64,000 nucleotides of DNA from Streptomyces vinaceus (GTDB lineage Bacteria; Actinomycetota; Actinomycetes; Streptomycetales; Streptomycetaceae), in contig NZ_CP023692.1 of NCBI RefSeq assembly GCF_008704935.1, positions 5,485,001-5,549,000 of the forward strand, given 5' to 3'. A program made the translations under genes and the position numbers. Under the pieces are notes generated by a model. That model ran no database searches and was not told where the DNA came from. It worked only from the letters and a program-made list of their open reading frames with translations. Position 1 is the stretch's first letter. Each line of letters begins with the position of its first letter. Shown one piece after another: positions 1-8,220 of the stretch.

Positions 1-1141
1 GGCGGCCCTTCGGGAGGCCGAGCAGCCGCTCGGCGATGATGTCGCGCTGGATCTCGTTGGTGCCCGCGTAGATCGGCCCGGCCAGCGAGAAGATCCAGGG
101 CTCCGCCCAGGGGCCCCGCGCCAGCTCCGCGTCCGGGCCCAGCAGGTCCAGCGCCGTCTCGTGCAGGGCGATGTCGTACTCCGACCAGAACACCTTGTTC
201 AGGCTGGACTCGGCGCCGATCCGCTCACCCGCCGCGAACCGCGAGGCCGCCGCCCAGGTGAACAGCTCGTACGCGCGCGCCCCGACCACCGCGTCGGCCA
301 CCCGGTCCCGCAGGGCCGTGTCCGCCGGATCCGCCCCGGCCCGCCACAGCGCGCGCAGGCGCTGCGCCGCCGCCAGGAAGCGCCCCGGCGAGCGCAGCGT
401 GAGCCCGCGCTCGTTGCCCGTCGTCGACATGGCGATCCGCCAGCCCTGCCCCGGCTCCCCGATCACGTCCTCGTCCGGTACGAAGACCTCGTCGAGGAAG
501 AGCTCCGCGAAGGCGGGCTTCCCGTCCAGCCGGCCGATGGGCCGCACCGTCACCCCCGGCGCCCGCAGGTCGAACATCAGGTACGTCAGCCCCTGGTGCG
601 GTTTCGCGGCCCCCGGGTCGCTGCGGAAGATGCCGAAGGCCCGGTCCGCGAACGCCGCCCGCGAGGACCAGGTCTTCTGCCCCGACAGCAGCCAGCCGCC
701 CCCGGTGCGCACCGCCCGCGACTTCAGCGAGGCCAGGTCGGAGCCCGACTCCGGCTCCGACCAGGCCTGCGCCCAGATCACCTCGCCGCTCGCCATGGGG
801 GGCAGCACCCGCGCCCGCTGCTCGGCGCTCCCGTGGTCGAAGAGGGTCGGCGCGAGGAGGCTGATGCCGTTCTGCGAGACCCGGCCGGGCGCGCCCGCCG
901 CCCAGTACTCCTCCTCGAAGACCAGCCACCGCTCGATGTCCACGCCCCGGCCCCCGTACGCGGCGGGCCAGGACACCGCCGACCAGCGGTCCGCGTGCAG
1001 CCGGGCCTCCCAGGCGCGGTGCGCGGCGAAGCCCTCCGCGGTCTCCAGGGAGGGGAGGGGGGTGTCCGGGACGTGCGCGGCGAGCCAGGCGCGGGCCTCG
1101 GCCCGGAAGTCCGCCACCTCCGGTGCGTGGGTCAGGTCCAT
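1..1141 (-). CDS. fadE30: Acyl-CoA dehydrogenase, FadE30-like (3' end beyond window)
   Basis: FAD-dependent acyl-CoA dehydrogenase. About 380 residues are visible from the ATG at 1141; the last codons lie left of base 1. Near the C-terminus it carries the family signature YAGTNEIQRDI (about residues 356-366), and the central WAQAWSEPESGSD stretch fits the flavin/substrate region. A GGAGG ribosome site lies about 10 nt upstream of the ATG. It is divergent from an ipdF-like SDR, kstR2 and fadA6, as expected for the M. tuberculosis Rv3556c-Rv3560c group. FadE30 is known to dehydrogenate a 5-hydroxy-HIP-CoA intermediate early in steroid C/D-ring breakdown; assignment to that substrate is inferred from context. 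It could instead be another FadE. Confidence 0.88.
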   Translation of the reverse strand, partial: MDLTHAPEVADFRAEARAWLAAHVPDTPLPSLETAEGFAAHRAWEARLHADRWSAVSWPAAYGGRGVDIERWLVFEEEYWAAGAPGRVSQNGISLLAPTLFDHGSAEQRARVLPPMASGEVIWAQAWSEPESGSDLASLKSRAVRTGGGWLLSGQKTWSSRAAFADRAFGIFRSDPGAAKPHQGLTYLMFDLRAPGVTVRPIGRLDGKPAFAELFLDEVFVPDEDVIGEPGQGWRIAMSTTGNERGLTLRSPGRFLAAAQRLRALWRAGADPADTALRDRVADAVVGARAYELFTWAAASRFAAGERIGAESSLNKVFWSEYDIALHETALDLLGPDAELARGPWAEPWIFSLAGPIYAGTNEIQRDIIAERLLGLPKGR

Positions 1142-1181
1142 CAGCTGTCCGCCTCCGTCGTACGGGCCCGCTCGACACTTC

Positions 1182-1201
1182 CCTAACAAGTGTTTGGTAG
1201 G
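1182..1201. promoter_or_regulatory. Predicted KstR2 operator A
   Basis: Near-palindrome with core CCTAACAAGTGTTTGGT in the 73-bp gap between the divergent fadE30-like and ipdF-like genes. It sits 14 bp before the SDR start and 41 bp before the fadE start. The inner AACAAGTGTTTGGT differs by one base from the published KstR2 motif AnCAAGnnCTTGnT (as I recall it). A second copy, differing by one base in the 17-bp core, lies at 10599-10620. Binding by the TetR protein encoded at 2028 is inferred. Confidence 0.75.
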
Positions 1202-1214
1202 TTAACGTACGGTC

Positions 1215-2012
1215 ATGAGCATGAACACCCCCAAGGCCCCCGACTACGTGCCGGGTCACGGGCTGCTCCGAGGCCGCACGGCCGTCATCACCGCCGCCGC
1301 CGGGGCCGGGATCGGCGGGGCCACCGCCCGCCGCTTCCTGGAGGAGGGCGCCCGCATCGTCATCGGCGACGCGCACGCCCGCCGCCTGAAGGAGACCGAA
1401 CAGGCCCTCGCCGCCGAGTTCGGCGCCGGCCGCGTGACCTCCCTGCCCTGCGACGTCACCGACGAGGACCAGGTCGGGGCCCTGTTCGCGCACGCCGAGC
1501 AGACCCACGGCGGCCTGGACCTCGTCGTCAACAACGCCGGCCTCGGCGGCACCGCCGACCTCGTCGACATGACCGACGAACAGTGGGGCAAGGTCCTCGA
1601 CGTCACCCTGAACGGCACCTTCCGCTGCACCCGCGCCGCCCTGCGCTCCTTCAAGGCCTCCGGCCGGCGCGGGGTCGTCGTCAACAACGCCTCCGTCGTC
1701 GGCTGGCGCGCCCAGAGGGGCCAGGCCCACTACGCCGCCGCGAAGGCCGGGGTGATGGCCCTGACCCGCTGCGCCGCGCTGGAGGCGGCCGGGTTCGGCG
1801 TACGGGTCAACGCGGTCGCCCCGAGCCTGGCCATGCACCCGCACCTGGTGAAGGTCACCAGTCAGGAACTGCTGACCGAGCTGACGGCCCGCGAGGCCTT
1901 CGGCCGGTACGCCGAGCCCTGGGAGGTCGCCAACGTCATCGTCTTCCTGGCCAGCGGCTACTCGTCGTACATGACCGGCGAGACCGTCTCCGTCAGCAGC
2001 CAGCATCCGTAG
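1215..2012 (+). CDS. ipdF: Short-chain dehydrogenase, IpdF-like
   Basis: Classical SDR of 265 aa. The Gly-rich cofactor motif TAAAGAGIG is at residues 26-34, VNNAG follows at about 105-109, and the catalytic set is Ser160, Tyr173 and Lys177 (YAAAK). Position next to kstR2 and opposite fadE30 matches Rv3559c (IpdF), which acts on a hydroxy/keto HIP-CoA intermediate. The ribosome site is weak; a second ATG two codons in (1221) is possible. It is the first gene of a likely ipdF-kstR2-fadA6 transcript and is probably repressed through operator A. Family is certain; substrate is inferred. Confidence 0.85.
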   Translation: MSMNTPKAPDYVPGHGLLRGRTAVITAAAGAGIGGATARRFLEEGARIVIGDAHARRLKETEQALAAEFGAGRVTSLPCDVTDEDQVGALFAHAEQTHGGLDLVVNNAGLGGTADLVDMTDEQWGKVLDVTLNGTFRCTRAALRSFKASGRRGVVVNNASVVGWRAQRGQAHYAAAKAGVMALTRCAALEAAGFGVRVNAVAPSLAMHPHLVKVTSQELLTELTAREAFGRYAEPWEVANVIVFLASGYSSYMTGETVSVSSQHP

Positions 2013-2027
2013 GCCCAGAATGGGCCC

Positions 2028-2687
2028 GTGCCAACGAACAAGCCGACAGCCCGGCCGACAGCCAAGCCGACAGCCCAGCCGCCCGCCAAGAAGCCCCAGG
2101 TGAGCGCCTCGCCCGAGCGCCGCCGCGAGCTCCTCGACACCGCCGCCGAGGTGTTCGCCGCGCAGGGCTACAACGCCACCACCGTCCGCAAGATCGCCGA
2201 CGCCGCCGGCATGCTCGCCGGCAGCCTCTACTACCACTTCGATTCCAAGGAATCGATGCTCGACGAGATCCTCTCGGCCTTCCTGACCGAGCTCTGGCAG
2301 GGCTACGACACCGTCCTCGCCGCCGGCCTCGGCCCCCGGGAGACCATCGAGGCCCTCGTCACCGAGTCCTTCCGGGAGATCGACCGGCACCGCGCCGCCG
2401 TCGCGATCTACCAGAAGGAATCCCGGCACCTGTCCGCGCAGCCCCGCTTCCACTACCTCTCCAACTCGCAGCAGAAGTTCGAGAAGGCCTGGCTGGGGAC
2501 GTTGGAGCGCGGGGTCGCCGCCAAGGTCTTCCGGGCCGACCTCGACATCCGCCTCACCTACCGCTTCGTCCGCGACACGGTGTGGGTGGCGGCGTCCTGG
2601 TACCGGCCGGGAGGACAGCACAGCCCCGAGGAGATCGCCCGCCAGTACCTGTCGATGGTGCTGGACGGGATCGCCGTACGCAGCTGA
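2028..2687 (+). CDS. kstR2: TetR-family repressor, KstR2 orthologue
   Basis: TetR regulator with an N-terminal helix-turn-helix (TVRKIADAAGMLAGSLYYHF, about residues 50-69). The C-terminal half closely resembles mycobacterial KstR2 as I recall it: QPRFHYL, then RADLD, YRFVRDTVWV, WYRPGG and QYLSMVLDGI. KstR2 is known to release DNA on binding HIP-CoA. The first 24 residues are low-complexity (Pro-Thr-Ala-Lys) and come from a 12-bp repeat, so GTG 2100 is an alternative start to GTG 2028. The gene lies 15 bp after the SDR and 20 bp before fadA6, within its own predicted regulon. Confidence 0.88.
   Translation: MPTNKPTARPTAKPTAQPPAKKPQVSASPERRRELLDTAAEVFAAQGYNATTVRKIADAAGMLAGSLYYHFDSKESMLDEILSAFLTELWQGYDTVLAAGLGPRETIEALVTESFREIDRHRAAVAIYQKESRHLSAQPRFHYLSNSQQKFEKAWLGTLERGVAAKVFRADLDIRLTYRFVRDTVWVAASWYRPGGQHSPEEIARQYLSMVLDGIAVRS
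2042..2077 (+). repeat. Three tandem 12-bp repeats in the 5' end of kstR2
   Basis: GCCGACAGCC recurs at 2042, 2054 and 2066 with a 12-bp period. It encodes alternating Pro-Thr-Ala-Lys/Arg residues ahead of the DNA-binding domain, or is untranslated if the GTG at 2100 is the true start. Confidence 0.8.
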
Positions 2688-2707
2688 CCCCCGAAGGAGC
2701 ACCCGTC

Positions 2708-3865
2708 ATGCCCGAGGCCTACATCGTCGAAGCCGTACGCACCCCGGTGGGCCGGCGCGGAGGGGGCCTGTCGGGCGTCCACCCGGCCGACCTGGGCGCG
2801 CACGTACTGAAGGCGCTGGTGGAGCGGTCCGGGGTGGACCCGGCCGCCGTCGAGGACGTGGTCTTCGGCTGCCTGGACACGGTGGGCCCGCAGGCCGGGG
2901 ACATCGCCCGGACGGCCTGGCTGGCGGCGGGGCTGCCGCAGGAGGTCCCGGGCGTCACCGTCGACCGTCAGTGCGGCTCCTCGCAGCAGGCCGTCCACTT
3001 CGCGGCCCAGGGCGTGCTCTCCGGGACCCAGGACCTGGTCGTGGCGGGCGGCACCCAGAACATGTCGATGATCCCGATCGCCTTCGCCTCACGGCAGGCG
3101 GCCGAGCCCCTCGGTTTCACGCAGGGCCCGTACGCGGGCAGCGAGGGCTGGCGGGCCCGGTACGGGGACGCGCCGGTGAACCAGTTCCACGGCGCGCAGC
3201 TGATCGCGCGGAAATGGGGGATCTCGCGCCGCGACATGGAGGAGTTCGCGCTCCGCTCCCACCGGAGGGCCGTCCGGGCCATCGACGAGGGACGTTTCGC
3301 CCGCGAGACGGTGGCGTACGGGGACGTCCGCGTCGACGAGGGCCCGCGCCGGGACACCACCCTGGAGAAGATGGCGGGCCTGAAGCCCGTGGTCGAGGGC
3401 GGCACGATCACCGCGGCCGTCTCCTCGCAGGTCTCCGACGGCGCGGCGGCGATGCTGATCGCCTCCGAGCGGGCGGTGGCGGAACACGGCCTGCGGCCGC
3501 GGGCCCGCGTCCACCACCTGTCCGTACGGGGGGAGGACCCGATCCGGATGCTGTCGGCCCCGATCCCGGCGACGGCGTACGCGCTGAAGAAGACCGGCAT
3601 GTCGCTGGACGACATCGACCTGGTGGAAATCAACGAGGCCTTCGCGCCCGTCGTCCTGGCCTGGCTGAAGGAAACGGGCGCCGACCCCGAACGGGTGAAC
3701 GTCAACGGCGGGGCCATCGCGCTGGGCCATCCGCTGGGTGCCACAGGGGTGAAACTCATGACCACGCTGCTCCACGAACTGGAGCGGACGGGCGGCCGGT
3801 TCGGCCTCCAGACCATGTGCGAGGGCGGCGGCCAGGCCAACGTCACCATCATCGAGAGGCTGTGA
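2708..3865 (+). CDS. fadA6: Acetyl-CoA acetyltransferase (thiolase), FadA6-like
   Basis: Thiolase of 385 aa. Nucleophilic Cys89 lies in DRQCGSSQQ, the catalytic His341 in GHPLGATG, and the second catalytic Cys371 in MCEGGGQAN. GGAG lies upstream of the ATG. It directly follows kstR2, as FadA6 (Rv3556c) does in mycobacteria, where it cleaves a ring-opened HIP product by CoA-dependent thiolysis. Two GC-rich hairpins follow it. Thiolase identity is certain; the steroid-specific role rests on the neighbours. Confidence 0.9.
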   Translation: MPEAYIVEAVRTPVGRRGGGLSGVHPADLGAHVLKALVERSGVDPAAVEDVVFGCLDTVGPQAGDIARTAWLAAGLPQEVPGVTVDRQCGSSQQAVHFAAQGVLSGTQDLVVAGGTQNMSMIPIAFASRQAAEPLGFTQGPYAGSEGWRARYGDAPVNQFHGAQLIARKWGISRRDMEEFALRSHRRAVRAIDEGRFARETVAYGDVRVDEGPRRDTTLEKMAGLKPVVEGGTITAAVSSQVSDGAAAMLIASERAVAEHGLRPRARVHHLSVRGEDPIRMLSAPIPATAYALKKTGMSLDDIDLVEINEAFAPVVLAWLKETGADPERVNVNGGAIALGHPLGATGVKLMTTLLHELERTGGRFGLQTMCEGGGQANVTIIERL

Positions 3866-3876
3866 CGGGAAGCCGA

Positions 3877-3895
3877 CCGGGGGCTTCGCCCCCGG
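3877..3895. terminator. Hairpin after fadA6
   Basis: CCGGGGGC pairs with GCCCCCGG across a 3-nt loop, 12 bp after the fadA6 stop. A second stem, CCCCGCC/GGCGGGG, follows at 3902-3922. Together they probably end the ipdF-kstR2-fadA6 transcript. Confidence 0.65.
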
Positions 3896-3943
3896 ATCTT
3901 TCCCCGCCAAGCGCAGGCGGGGCTGGGTGCCGACGCCGAGGTG

Positions 3944-3952
3944 TGCTAGCTT
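3944..3952 (+). promoter_or_regulatory. Probable cspA promoter (extended -10)
   Basis: TGC-TAGCTT resembles an extended -10 element for the main sigma factor. No good -35 is visible. A start near 3959 would give a leader of about 120 nt before cspA. Confidence 0.4.
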
Positions 3953-3977
3953 GGAGAGCGTTGCAGTTGTGGTACCC

Positions 3978-4030
3978 ATGAACTTTATGTGCGCCTGACG
4001 GGAATGTTCCTCAGGCGCTTTTATTGTTTT
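3978..4030 (+). promoter_or_regulatory. Attenuator-like leader of cspA with a 6-codon ORF
   Basis: GCGCCTGA (3991-3998) pairs with TCAGGCGC (4011-4018), and an inner GGAA/TTCC pair extends the stem. A T-rich run TTTTATTGTTTT follows directly, the form of an intrinsic terminator, which is uncommon in this high-GC genome. A short ORF (ATG 3978; peptide MNFMCA) ends inside the 5' arm of the stem. A ribosome on it would cover that arm, so translation-linked antitermination is possible. No clear ribosome site precedes the mini-ORF. Confidence 0.6.
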
Positions 4031-4079
4031 GCCGGAATCTCCGGATGGGGCCCTTTGCCGCCTATTCAGGAGATTTAAA

Positions 4080-4283
4080 ATGGCACTTGGCACCGTGAAG
4101 TGGTTCAACTCGGAAAAGGGCTTCGGCTTCATCGAGCAGGACGGTGGCGGCCCGGACGTCTTCGCCCACTACTCGAACATCGCCACCCAGGGCTTCCGTG
4201 AGCTCACCGAGGGTCAGCGCGTCTCGTTCGACGTGACCCAGGGCCAGAAGGGCCCCCAGGCGGAGAACATCCTCCCCGCCTAA
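4080..4283 (+). CDS. cspA: Cold-shock protein (CspA family)
   Basis: Single cold-shock domain of 67 aa, the full family length. RNP1 (KGFGFI, residues 13-18) and RNP2 (VFAHY, 27-31) are intact. Such proteins bind single-stranded RNA/DNA and melt secondary structure in the cytoplasm. AGGAG lies 7 nt before the ATG. The leader contains a terminator-like hairpin and a strong hairpin follows the gene. A DEAD-box RNA helicase lies 100 bp downstream, so RNA chaperone and helicase sit together. Confidence 0.95.
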   Translation: MALGTVKWFNSEKGFGFIEQDGGGPDVFAHYSNIATQGFRELTEGQRVSFDVTQGQKGPQAENILPA

Positions 4284-4295
4284 TTTCTTCAGCTT

Positions 4296-4329
4296 GCCGG
4301 GGTCCGCACCGCGAGGTGCGGGCCCCGGC
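4296..4329. terminator. Terminator after cspA
   Basis: A 15-bp stem with one mismatch (GCCGGGGTCCGCACC with GGTGCGGGCCCCGGC) and a GCGA loop, 12 bp after the stop codon. It separates cspA from the helicase gene. Confidence 0.8.
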
Positions 4330-4385
4330 TTGTCTGCTGTCTCGACCTTTGCATGACCTTGCCGGTTTCAGGAGGGCTTTCTCGC

Positions 4386-6077
4386 ATGACCAGCTCCAGC
4401 TCCGCACGACCCAGCCGCCGCCCCACCCGGGGCCGAGGTGCGGCCCAGGGACGTCCGAAGGCTGGCGCGGGACGGCAGAAGTCCGCCCCCGTCGCCCGGC
4501 CCCAAGAATTCACCATGCCCGAACCGCTGGCCCCGGCCCTGGAGCCGGTCGCCGCGTTCGAGGACATGGGCATGCCCGAGGCGCTGCTGAAGACCCTCGC
4601 CGCCCAGGGCGTCACCGAGCCGTTCCCGATCCAGGCCGCGACGCTGCCGAACTCGCTCGCCGGCCGTGACCTGCTCGGCCGCGGCCGCACCGGCTCCGGC
4701 AAGACGCTGGCCTTCGGGCTGGCGCTGCTGGCCCGCACCGCCGGCCGCCGCGCGCAGCCCAAGCAGCCGCTCGCGCTGGTCCTCGTACCGACGCGCGAGC
4801 TGGCGCAGCAGGTCACCGACGCGCTGGCCCCGTACGCCACGGCCGTCAACCTGCGCACGACGACCGTCGTCGGCGGCATGTCGATCAACCGGCAGTCCGG
4901 CGCCCTGCGCCGCGGCGCCGAGGTGCTCGTCGCCACCCCGGGCCGTCTCAAGGACCTCATCGACCGCGGTGACGCCGACCTCTCGCAGGTCGCGATCACG
5001 GTCCTCGACGAGGCCGACCAGATGACCGACATGGGCTTCATGCCGCAGGTCACCGCCCTGCTCAAGCAGGTCCGGCCCGACGGGCAGACCATGCTGTTCT
5101 CGGCGACGCTCGACAAGAACATCGACAAGCTCGTCAAGATGTTCCTGACCGACCCGGTCGCCTTCTCCGTCGACCCGTCCGCCGGCGCGGTCAGCACGAT
5201 GGAGCACCACGTCCTGTACGTCATGGACGAGACCGACAAGAAGGCCGTCGCCACGCGCATAGCCGCTCGCGACGGCCGGGTGATCATGTTCGTGGACACC
5301 AAGCGCGGTGTCGACCGCCTGGTCAAGAAGCTCCAGGCGGACGGCGTCCGCGCCTCCGGCCTGCACGGCGGCCGCTCGCAGCCGCAGCGCAACCGGACCC
5401 TGGACTGGTTCAAGACCGGTGAGGTCACCGCACTGATCGCCACCAACGTGGCCGCGCGCGGCATCCACATCGACGACCTCGACCTGGTCGTCAACATCGA
5501 CCCGCCGACCGACCACAAGGACTACCTGCACCGCGGCGGCCGTACCGCGCGCGCCGGCGAGTCCGGCAGCGTGGTCACCCTGGTGCTGCCCGACCAGAAG
5601 CGGGACATGTCCCGCCTGATGTCGGACGCCGGCATCTCGCCGCGCACCGCGCAGATCAAGTCCTCCGACGAGGAGCTGTCCCGGCTCACCGGCGCCAAGG
5701 AGCCCTCGGGTATCCCCGTCGTGCTGGAGGTGCCGCAGCAGCCGGCCCCCGCCAAGGCGCGCGGCGGCTCGGGTGGTGGCTCCGGCTCCCGCCGCCGGTC
5801 GGGCGGCGCCCGTACCGGCTCCGCCACGGGCGCCGCTCCGGCGGCCGGCGGCCGGGGCCGCCGGTCCGGCGCCCCGGGCTCCGGCCAGGGCGGCGCGGGC
5901 GCGTCGGCCGGGTCGCAGCAGACCCGGCGCGGCCAGGGCGGCTCCGCCGGTGCGGGCAACGGCGGCCAGGCCCGGCGCGCCGCGGGAGCCGGCTCCGGCT
6001 CCGGCGGCGGTGCGGCCGCGGCCTCCTCGCGCAGCCGCGTCGGCACCGGGGGCCAGGGGCGGCGCCGGGCGGTCTGA
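4386..6077 (+). CDS. DEAD-box ATP-dependent RNA helicase
   Basis: RNA helicase of 563 aa. A basic N-terminal tail of about 50 residues precedes a Q-motif region (PFPIQAATLP), Walker A GRTGSGKT (about 100-107), DEAD (about 208-211), SAT, and the second RecA lobe with ARGIHIDD and the HRGGRTARAG arginine-finger motif. The last ~100 residues are a Gly/Arg/Ser-rich RNA-binding tail. AGGAGG precedes the ATG. Its place after cspA suggests RNA unwinding under cold or other stress. The subfamily (RhlE- or CsdA-like) cannot be fixed from sequence alone. Confidence 0.93.
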   Translation: MTSSSSARPSRRPTRGRGAAQGRPKAGAGRQKSAPVARPQEFTMPEPLAPALEPVAAFEDMGMPEALLKTLAAQGVTEPFPIQAATLPNSLAGRDLLGRGRTGSGKTLAFGLALLARTAGRRAQPKQPLALVLVPTRELAQQVTDALAPYATAVNLRTTTVVGGMSINRQSGALRRGAEVLVATPGRLKDLIDRGDADLSQVAITVLDEADQMTDMGFMPQVTALLKQVRPDGQTMLFSATLDKNIDKLVKMFLTDPVAFSVDPSAGAVSTMEHHVLYVMDETDKKAVATRIAARDGRVIMFVDTKRGVDRLVKKLQADGVRASGLHGGRSQPQRNRTLDWFKTGEVTALIATNVAARGIHIDDLDLVVNIDPPTDHKDYLHRGGRTARAGESGSVVTLVLPDQKRDMSRLMSDAGISPRTAQIKSSDEELSRLTGAKEPSGIPVVLEVPQQPAPAKARGGSGGGSGSRRRSGGARTGSATGAAPAAGGRGRRSGAPGSGQGGAGASAGSQQTRRGQGGSAGAGNGGQARRAAGAGSGSGGGAAAASSRSRVGTGGQGRRRAV

Positions 6078-6097
6078 CCCGTCTCCGTGAACGCGAT

Positions 6098-6133
6098 GAC
6101 GCCGGGCGGCACCTGTGGGTGCCGCCCGGCGTC
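6098..6133. terminator. Bidirectional terminator between the helicase and phosphatase genes
   Basis: Perfect 16-bp stem (GACGCCGGGCGGCACC and its complement) with a TGTG loop between two convergent genes. Confidence 0.85.
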
Positions 6134-6162
6134 GTGCTGTGCCGTCCGCCGTGCGGGACGGT

Positions 6163-7101
6163 TCAGCGCACCAGCTTGTCCTGGAGCTTCGCGAGGGTGC
6201 GCAGGTCCAGGCCGAGGCCGTCCGTGAGGTAGCCGTAGAAGCCGCCGTAGTCCGCGTCCATCTGCGCGGTCGCCGCGTCCAGGTAGTCCTGGCGGACCTC
6301 CTGGAGCGGGATCAGCAGGTCCGGGTTCTGCATCCGCCCGGACTGCTTCAGGCCCGCCCGCAGCTGGGCGTCGTACGCGGCGCGGAAGGTGTTCGACGCG
6401 AGGTAGTCGCTCGTGGCGGTGGACTCGGGGACGGCCAGCGCGCGCAGCAGGACGTAACTCATCCAGCCGGTACGGTCCTTGCCCGAGGTGCAGTGGTACA
6501 GCAGCGGGCCCTGCTTGCCGTCCGCGATCTCCCGCAGCGTCGTCGCGAACTGCGCCCGGTTCTCGGGGCCGGTCACGAAGGTGCGGTAGATGTCGCGCAT
6601 GTAGGCCTCGGCGCGGCCGCCGCCGAGCATCTGCTCCTGCGTGGCGGGGTCGCCGCTGGATATCGCGCCGAGGAGGGTGGCGTACAGGCCGAGGTCGCTG
6701 ACGGGCCGGGAGGTGGCGGTGAGCCCGGCGGGCAGCCGGTCGGCGCCGTCGTACTGGAGCTCCATGGGGATGCGGAAGTCGACGACCTTCCCCAGGCCGA
6801 GACCGGAGAGGGTGGTGACGTCCGCCGGGGTCAGCTTGGCGAGCGCGTCGGAGCGGTAGACCAGCCCCTGGCGGACCCGGCCGCCGCTCCAGGTGGGGTA
6901 GCCGCCCAGGTCGCGGACGTTGACCGCGCCCTGGAGGGGGATCTGGCGCATCGTTTCCGCCTGCGGGTGGTACCGGCCGGCGGGGGTGCTTGCGGTGGTG
7001 CTGTGCCCCCTCGGCGCGGCGTGCGCGGCGGCGGGCAGGGTCCCGATGGCGAGGGCGGACGCGAACACCGCGATCGCCAGGCGGATCCGGGCACGGCTCA
7101 T
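6163..7101 (-). CDS. Secreted tyrosine-protein phosphatase
   Basis: Y_phosphatase3-type enzyme of 312 aa. A Sec signal peptide covers about residues 1-29 (hydrophobic, ending AAAHAA). The P-loop HCTSGKDRTG at about residues 200-209 holds the catalytic Cys and Arg, and NVRDLGG near residue 66 is typical of the group. ATG 7101 has GGAG upstream and gives a better signal peptide than an in-frame start 11 codons earlier. It lies 30 bp after ipdC on the same strand and may be read through from the HIP operon, but no metabolic link is evident. Confidence 0.88.
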   Translation of the reverse strand: MSRARIRLAIAVFASALAIGTLPAAAHAAPRGHSTTASTPAGRYHPQAETMRQIPLQGAVNVRDLGGYPTWSGGRVRQGLVYRSDALAKLTPADVTTLSGLGLGKVVDFRIPMELQYDGADRLPAGLTATSRPVSDLGLYATLLGAISSGDPATQEQMLGGGRAEAYMRDIYRTFVTGPENRAQFATTLREIADGKQGPLLYHCTSGKDRTGWMSYVLLRALAVPESTATSDYLASNTFRAAYDAQLRAGLKQSGRMQNPDLLIPLQEVRQDYLDAATAQMDADYGGFYGYLTDGLGLDLRTLAKLQDKLVR

Positions 7102-7130
7102 CTGGCTGCTCCTGCAACGGAGGAGGAGGG

Positions 7131-8216
7131 TCACCCTGGTGGTGGCAGGGAGTCGAGCGACCGCAGGTGTGCGAGCACACCGTGGGCCTCGGCCATGACG
7201 CGGGCGACGAGCTCCGCACAGGACGGGAGATCCTCGATCACCCCCGCGACCTGGCCCGATGCCATGACGCCGAGGTCCGTACGGCCCTCGACCATGGACG
7301 CCTTGAGGAGCATGGGGGTGTTCGCGGCGAGCAGGACCTGGCTCCAGGACAGGTCCCTGCCGTGTTTCATCGCGAGGCCGTCGCGCACGATCTGCGCCCA
7401 GGACAGGCCCGACAGCCCGCGGAACGCGGCCGCGTGCCGGACCGCCCGGGCCAGCGCCCTGGTCCGGCCCGCCCGCTCCAGGGACGCCACGAGCTCGGTA
7501 CGGAGCATCCGGTGCGGGAGTCCGTCCACGGCCGTCGTGACCGTGACGTCCTTGACCCCCGCCGCCAGGTACCGGGCCTTGACCGCGTCGGGGACGGTGG
7601 AGTCCGAGGTCAGCAGGAAACGGGTGCCCATGGCGATGCCCGCGGCCCCGTACGACAGGGCGGCGACCAGCCCGCGCCCGTCGTGGAAGCCACCCGCCGC
7701 CACCACCGGGATGTCCACGGCGTCGACCACCTGCGGCAGCAGCACGGTCGTGGCCACGTCCCCGGTGTGCCCGCCGCCCTCGCCGCCCTGCACGATGACC
7801 GCGTCCGCGCCCCAGGCCGCGACCTTCTCGGCGTGCCGGCGGGCCCCGACCGAGGGGATCACCACCACGCCCGCGTCCTTGAGCCGGGCGATGAGCTCCT
7901 TCGACGGGGCGAGCGCGAACGAGGCCACCCGTACGCCCTCGTCGATGATCAGCCGGACCCGCTCGGCCGCGTCCCCCGCGTCCGCGCGCAGGTTCACCCC
8001 GAACGGGGCGTCCGTACGGGAACGGACCTCGCGGACCGCCGCGCGCAGCTCCTCCACCGTCATCGTCGCCGAGGCCAGGATGCCGAGGGCGCCCGCGCCC
8101 GCGGCCGCCGACACCAGCCGGGGGCCGGCCACCCAGCCCATGCCCGTCTGCACGATCGGGTGCGCCACCCCGACCAGTTCCGTGAACGCCGTCCTCAGCG
8201 GCGTCGCCGTCGTCAT
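7131..8216 (-). CDS. ipdC: Nitronate monooxygenase-family flavoprotein, IpdC-like
   Basis: TIM-barrel FMN protein of 361 aa of the 2-nitropropane dioxygenase family. It has PIVQTGMGWVAGPRL at the N-terminus, the conserved QGGEGGGHTG in the middle and AAGGFHDGRG in the phosphate-binding region. It lies 4 bp after ipdB in the order echA20-ipdA-ipdB-ipdC, the order of Rv3550-Rv3553. In mycobacteria IpdC acts in HIP catabolism rather than on nitronates. Family is secure; the IpdC role follows from synteny. Confidence 0.88.
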   Translation of the reverse strand: MTTATPLRTAFTELVGVAHPIVQTGMGWVAGPRLVSAAAGAGALGILASATMTVEELRAAVREVRSRTDAPFGVNLRADAGDAAERVRLIIDEGVRVASFALAPSKELIARLKDAGVVVIPSVGARRHAEKVAAWGADAVIVQGGEGGGHTGDVATTVLLPQVVDAVDIPVVAAGGFHDGRGLVAALSYGAAGIAMGTRFLLTSDSTVPDAVKARYLAAGVKDVTVTTAVDGLPHRMLRTELVASLERAGRTRALARAVRHAAAFRGLSGLSWAQIVRDGLAMKHGRDLSWSQVLLAANTPMLLKASMVEGRTDLGVMASGQVAGVIEDLPSCAELVARVMAEAHGVLAHLRSLDSLPPPG

Positions 8217-8220
8217 CGCC

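Noticed and set aside
225..2702. Long minus-strand open frame (825 codons) opposite ipdF and kstR2
   Set aside because: Product is Gly/Arg/Leu-rich with no domain and lies antisense to well-recognised genes; a high-GC shadow frame.
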